42,557 nucleotides of DNA from assembly GCA_003427395.1 (NCBI GenBank), contig BFEA01000013.1, forward strand, positions 5,553,272 through 5,595,828, given 5' to 3'. Position numbers and translations under genes: made by a program. The notes under the pieces were generated by a model. It searched no databases. It saw only the letters and a list, made by a program, of their open reading frames with translations, and had not been told where the DNA came from. Shown here piece by piece: positions 39,541-42,557 of this stretch (its first letter is position 1; every line of letters begins with the position of its first letter). Source of the stretch: Chara braunii (taxonomy: Eukaryota > Streptophyta > Charophyceae > Charales > Characeae).

Positions 39541-40065
39541 GACTTCGGAGAGGATGCGCGGGAATCATTTTTGGCTCTCAAAGCCGCACTATTATTTGCG
39601 GAGGTCTTGGGCATACACGACCCGCTTTTGCCTACGCGCGTCACTACGGATGCGTTCGGCTATGGCATTGGTGTCGTCCTCGAGCAACACGATGGCGTGG
39701 ACTGGCACCCGGTTGAGTATTTCAGCAAGAAAGTGCCCGTCGTGCACTCCATTGACGATGCACGTAAGAAGGAGCTCCTCACCTTCGTCCACGCGCTCAA
39801 GCGGTGGCGACACTTCCTCCTTGGTCAAAACCAATTCCGATGGGTAACGGACAACGATCCGTTGGTCTTTTACAAGACCCAAGAGACCGTCAACAGCACC
39901 ATCGCTCGATGGATGGCGTTCATCAACCAGTTCGACTTCTTTCCCGATCACATTCCGGGGAAGTCTAACCGTTTTGCACATGCTCTTTCAAGGCGTCTGG
40001 ATCATTGTACCGCGGTCTATTCAACCTTCGAGATTGACAATGACCTGCGGGATAGCTTCATCCGC
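39541..40065 (+). pseudogene. Element H RNase H
   Basis: Open from 39571. Asp in VTTDAFGYGIGVVLEQ, Glu in DARKKELLTFVHAL, Asp in WVTDNDPLVFYK. The last carboxylate is changed: FAHALSRR where the family has ADALSRR (Asp to His). Otherwise well preserved (DWHPVEYFSKKVPVV, FINQFDFFPDHIPGKSN). Confidence 0.92.
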
Positions 40066-40892
40066 GGCTACCAAGCCGACCCCGAGTTTCGTGACAAGTA
40101 CGCAAATTGCTCCTCTCCTAATTCGACGCCTTCTCACTACCGGATCCAAGAGGGGTACTTGCTTGTCCACACACGGGGGAAGGACCTTCTTTGCGTACTC
40201 GGTGACTCTCACTTGCGTACATGGCTTTTTGGCGAGTTCCACGATGCTCCCGCCACCGGACACTTTGGAGCCAATCGCACGATTGGCTGACTTCGCGAGC
40301 GATTTTGGTGGCCCGGCCTTCTCGACGACGTCACACGCTATTGCGAGTCATGCGAAGTTTGCCGACGCTGCAAATCCTGCAACCATCGTCCGTACAACGA
40401 GTTGCGACCGCTACCGGTCCCCTTGCGCCGAAGGGAAGCGATTGCCATGCACATTACCGGGCTGTTCCCCAAGCACAAGACAGGTGTGGATGGGATTCTC
40501 ACGGTGGTCAACCGACTCACCAAGTTTGCCATGTTCTTGCCTTGCCGCTATCATGCCAAGGCACCGGAGTTGGTCGAGGTTCTTTACGCCGGTTGGATTC
40601 GATCCAAGGGTTACCCCAAGGAAAGCGTTTGCGACCGCGACTTTCGGTTCATGGTGCTCATCAAACGATGGGGCTCATCTCTCAAGCCAAGTTTTGTTCG
40701 CCACTCCCAGACTGATGGCCAAACGGAGAGGGTGCATCAGACCGCACAGGTTTTCCTTCGCACTCTCATCCGCCTCGACCAAAAGGATTGGGTTGAGCGG
40801 CTACCGAAAGTTGAGTTGGCCTACAACTCGTCCATCCACCCGGCTATCAGGGTGTCGCCCTTCGAGTTCGAGCACGGCTCGCCGACCACTTC
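40066..40892 (+). pseudogene. Element H integrase, truncated
   Basis: Zinc finger EFHDAPATGHFGANRTIG, TGA (40288), then YCESCEVCRRC: both His and both Cys present. Core: Asp1 is lost (IAMHITGLFP where C has IAMDVTGPFP). Asp2 is in VCDRDFRF, followed by a deletion of about five residues, and Glu is in DGQTERVHQTAQ. It runs to FEFEHGSPTTS and is then joined in frame to the zinc-finger region of element I. Confidence 0.9.
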
Positions 40893-41995
40893 CAAGGACA
40901 AAAGTACTTTGGATGAATTTACGATGGTAGACGGCTTGCTGTTTCTTGTGAAGGCAGGGAATAAAAGGTTGTGTGTTCCGGGTAGTGACTCTTTACGTAG
41001 TTTATTTTTAGGAGAGTGTCACGATGCAACTGGACACTTCGGTTATAAAAAGACTTCAGCTAACCTAGTGCATAAATTCTGGTGGCCTACTATGATGCAA
41101 GATGCAAAGAAGTATGTTGAAACATGCCAAGTTTGTCAAAGGGACAAACCTAGGACTCAGGCTCGGCTTGGGCTCCTCAAGCCCTTGCCGATTCGTGAAG
41201 GCCCTGGTCAGAGTGTGTCCGTGGATTTCATAGATACACTTGTGACCAGCAAATCTGGGAAAAGGTACATCTTCGTGATAGTAGACCGTTTCTCTAAGTA
41301 TGCTAGACTTATCGCCATGCCAGAAAAAACTGACAACGTGATTTCGACTTCCTACATCCATAGTAAGTGATAGGGATGTACGGTTTACCATTGAACTGTG
41401 GCAATCCACTGCTGAACAGATGGGCACCAAACTCCAAATGACTTCAGGTAACCACCCTGAGTCAAATGGCCAAGCTGAACAGATGAATCGGGTAGCACAA
41501 TACCTGCTTCGGCATTATATCAAGCCAAGTCAGGATGACTGGGACGAGAAGTTACCTCTCGTCGCCAGCCTGTACAATAATGCAATGCACAGTACTACGG
41601 GTATGACTCCCAACCAGCTACATCTTGGTTGGAAGCCCAAAAGTGCGCTCAATTTTCTGCTACCAGAAAGACAACACATTGCAGCACCTGGCAACATAGA
41701 GTTTGCTGTAAAGTATGAACAGATGCTGCACCAGGCCGTTGAGCATATCAAGAAGTCTCAGGATGCTATGATCGCATCTGAGAATAGACATAGACGGCCC
41801 TCTAACTTTCAGGTAGGTGAGAGAGTCTGGGTAAAGTCATCTGAACTAGGTCAGGAGTTGGGGATCTCACGGAAGTTGATGCCACAATACTTCGGGCCCT
41901 AAGAGATCTTGGACATTGTAGGAGATTAACCAGATGGGCCATCATACGTAATTTGCATTCCTCCCCACTTACGTACGTACCCTTGTTTCCATGCT
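40893..41995 (+). pseudogene. Element I integrase
   Basis: Complete HHCC finger (HDATGHFGYKKTSANLVHKF ... YVETCQVCQRDKP). Asp1 is in VSVDFIDTLVTSKSG. A deletion of roughly 80-100 nt near 41345-41370 removes the stretch before SDRDVRF; the rest continues in another frame from about 41370. NHPESNGQAEQMNR carries the Glu. Then YIKPSQDDWDEKLPLVASLY, FQVGERVWVKSSELGQELG and LMPQYFGP, followed by TAA (41900) where A has Trp. It is fused upstream in frame with the integrase of H. Confidence 0.92.
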
Positions 41996-42048
41996 TCCAA
42001 GTTGGCACCTTTTGCATTCCTCCCCACTTACGTACGTACCCTGTTTTC
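41952..42048 (+). repeat. 59-bp-period duplication in I
   Basis: TTTGCATTCCTCCCCACTTA starts at 41952 and again at 42011; the second copy covers about 37 bp. It breaks the PVFHASKLAPF region. Confidence 0.9.
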
Positions 42049-42335
42049 CTTCAAGAAGATCAATGCTGCCCCCAACCATGGATGGCGAGGTGGACATCGA
42101 CCAGATCGTGGAGCATCGAATGATGTCTGTCCTCGACCATCAGGCAAAGGGCGCCCTCCTAAACCGAGAATGCAGTATCGTGTGAGCTTCAGACATCATC
42201 TCGATCCCAAGGAAGATCGCTGGTTCACACGAGAGAACTTCTGAGAACAGCACCTCAAGTGAGAGCAGGCTATGAAAGAGAACTGAAAGGGAAGATGCCT
42301 GCAGAATAAGAGACTTCTTAGAGGACTAACGAAGT
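41996..42335 (+). pseudogene. Element I chromodomain-like tail
   Basis: In pieces: SRRSMLPPTMDGEVDIDQIV (about 42048-42110), GKGRPPKPRMQYRVSFRHHL and KEDRWFTRENF (to 42243). Equivalent to 6961-7260 of A, with frameshifts and stops. Confidence 0.82.
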
Positions 42336-42346
42336 AAAGGAGGGAA
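42336..42346 (+). promoter_or_regulatory. Polypurine tract of element I
   Basis: AAAGGAGGGAA immediately before TGCGAGG, the LTR start. Equivalent to 7258-7270. Confidence 0.82.
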
Positions 42347-42557
42347 TGCGAGGATCTGGGTCCTCGGCAGGCCTAAGGGGCCCCGGTTGCAGTGGTGCCC
42401 GCCCTAAGTGAAGACGGGCCTAACTTATTACAAGAGGCCTTTGACTCTCAATTTCATATTTTTGGGGTACAGGCGGTTGTGACGCGCCAGTTGGTTGAGA
42501 GAAACACAGGCCGAGCAACCAAGACATTTCCACGGCCTACCGGGCCTTTCCAAAGAA
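42347..42557 (+). repeat. 3' LTR of element I (5' part, runs off the window)
   Basis: TGCGAGGATCTGGG start. Shares GCCCTAAGTGAAGACGGGC and GCGCCAGTTGGTTGAGAGAA with the LTR of A at 7328-7440, but is clearly diverged. Confidence 0.88.

Larger units (their letters stand above)
37597..40892 (+). mobile_element. Element H: gypsy fragment from gag zinc knuckle to integrase
   Basis: Sister of F, in opposite orientation. It starts mid-gag at the join with G and ends mid-integrase at the join with I, so both ends, LTRs, PBS and PPT are missing. Contains PR, RT, RNase H and IN with multiple indels. Confidence 0.9.
40893..42557 (+). mobile_element. Element I: A-family gypsy 3' half (integrase, tail, 3' LTR)
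   Basis: Starts abruptly in the RNase H-integrase linker (KDKSTLDEF, compare KDKKTSAEF in A) and continues in A-family order through integrase, chromodomain-like tail, PPT and LTR start to the window edge. Closest in the window to A and B. Confidence 0.92.

Overview
This is eukaryotic nuclear DNA from a streptophyte (plant-lineage) genome, made almost entirely of decayed, nested Ty3/gypsy LTR retrotransposons. Three things point to the lineage. There are two fragments of plant-type mitochondrial DNA: nad1, and the end of atp9 with the tail of a group II intron. There is a plant-like U6 snRNA copy. The retroelements carry Met-initiator-like primer binding sites and chromodomain-type pol tails. 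The mitochondrial exons read as conserved protein without obvious RNA-editing sites, so a charophyte alga is possible, but I cannot fix the species. I see no intact host gene.

Layout. 1-8188: element A (+), nearly complete; its 5' LTR is cut by the window edge, followed by gag, PR, RT, RNase H, IN, chromodomain-like tail and 3' LTR. 8189-20064: element B (+), same family as A, interrupted by A itself, by a roughly 660-bp mitochondrial nad1 insert (8688-9348), and by complete element C (-, 10344-19715) sitting inside B's 3' LTR. 20443-22090: relic E (-), split by a solo LTR. 22419-22544: U6 retropseudogene with poly(A). 22545-26840: non-coding DNA rich in microsatellites. About 26840-34000: element F (-), with a mitochondrial atp9/group II intron fragment inside its integrase. 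34001-37596: fragment G (+), a different lineage with a canonical chromodomain. 37597-about 40890: element H (+), sister of F in opposite orientation. About 40890-42557: element I (+), A-family, fused in frame to H and running into its own 3' LTR at the window end.

In intact relatives gag gives the particle, PR cuts the polyprotein, RT/RNase H copy the RNA from a tRNA primer at the PBS with a second primer at the PPT, and IN (with a chromodomain-like tail) inserts the DNA. Nearly every ORF here has stops, frameshifts or lost catalytic residues, so none looks autonomous now.

The most notable signal is a putative -1 ribosomal frameshift module at the end of gag in A, C and H. Each has the heptamer GGGAAAC in the gag frame (G GGA AAC), a stop immediately or 12 nt later, a 10-11 nt spacer, an 8-10 bp hairpin of different primary sequence, and pol domains downstream in the -1 frame (confirmed directly in A and C; H has a further indel).
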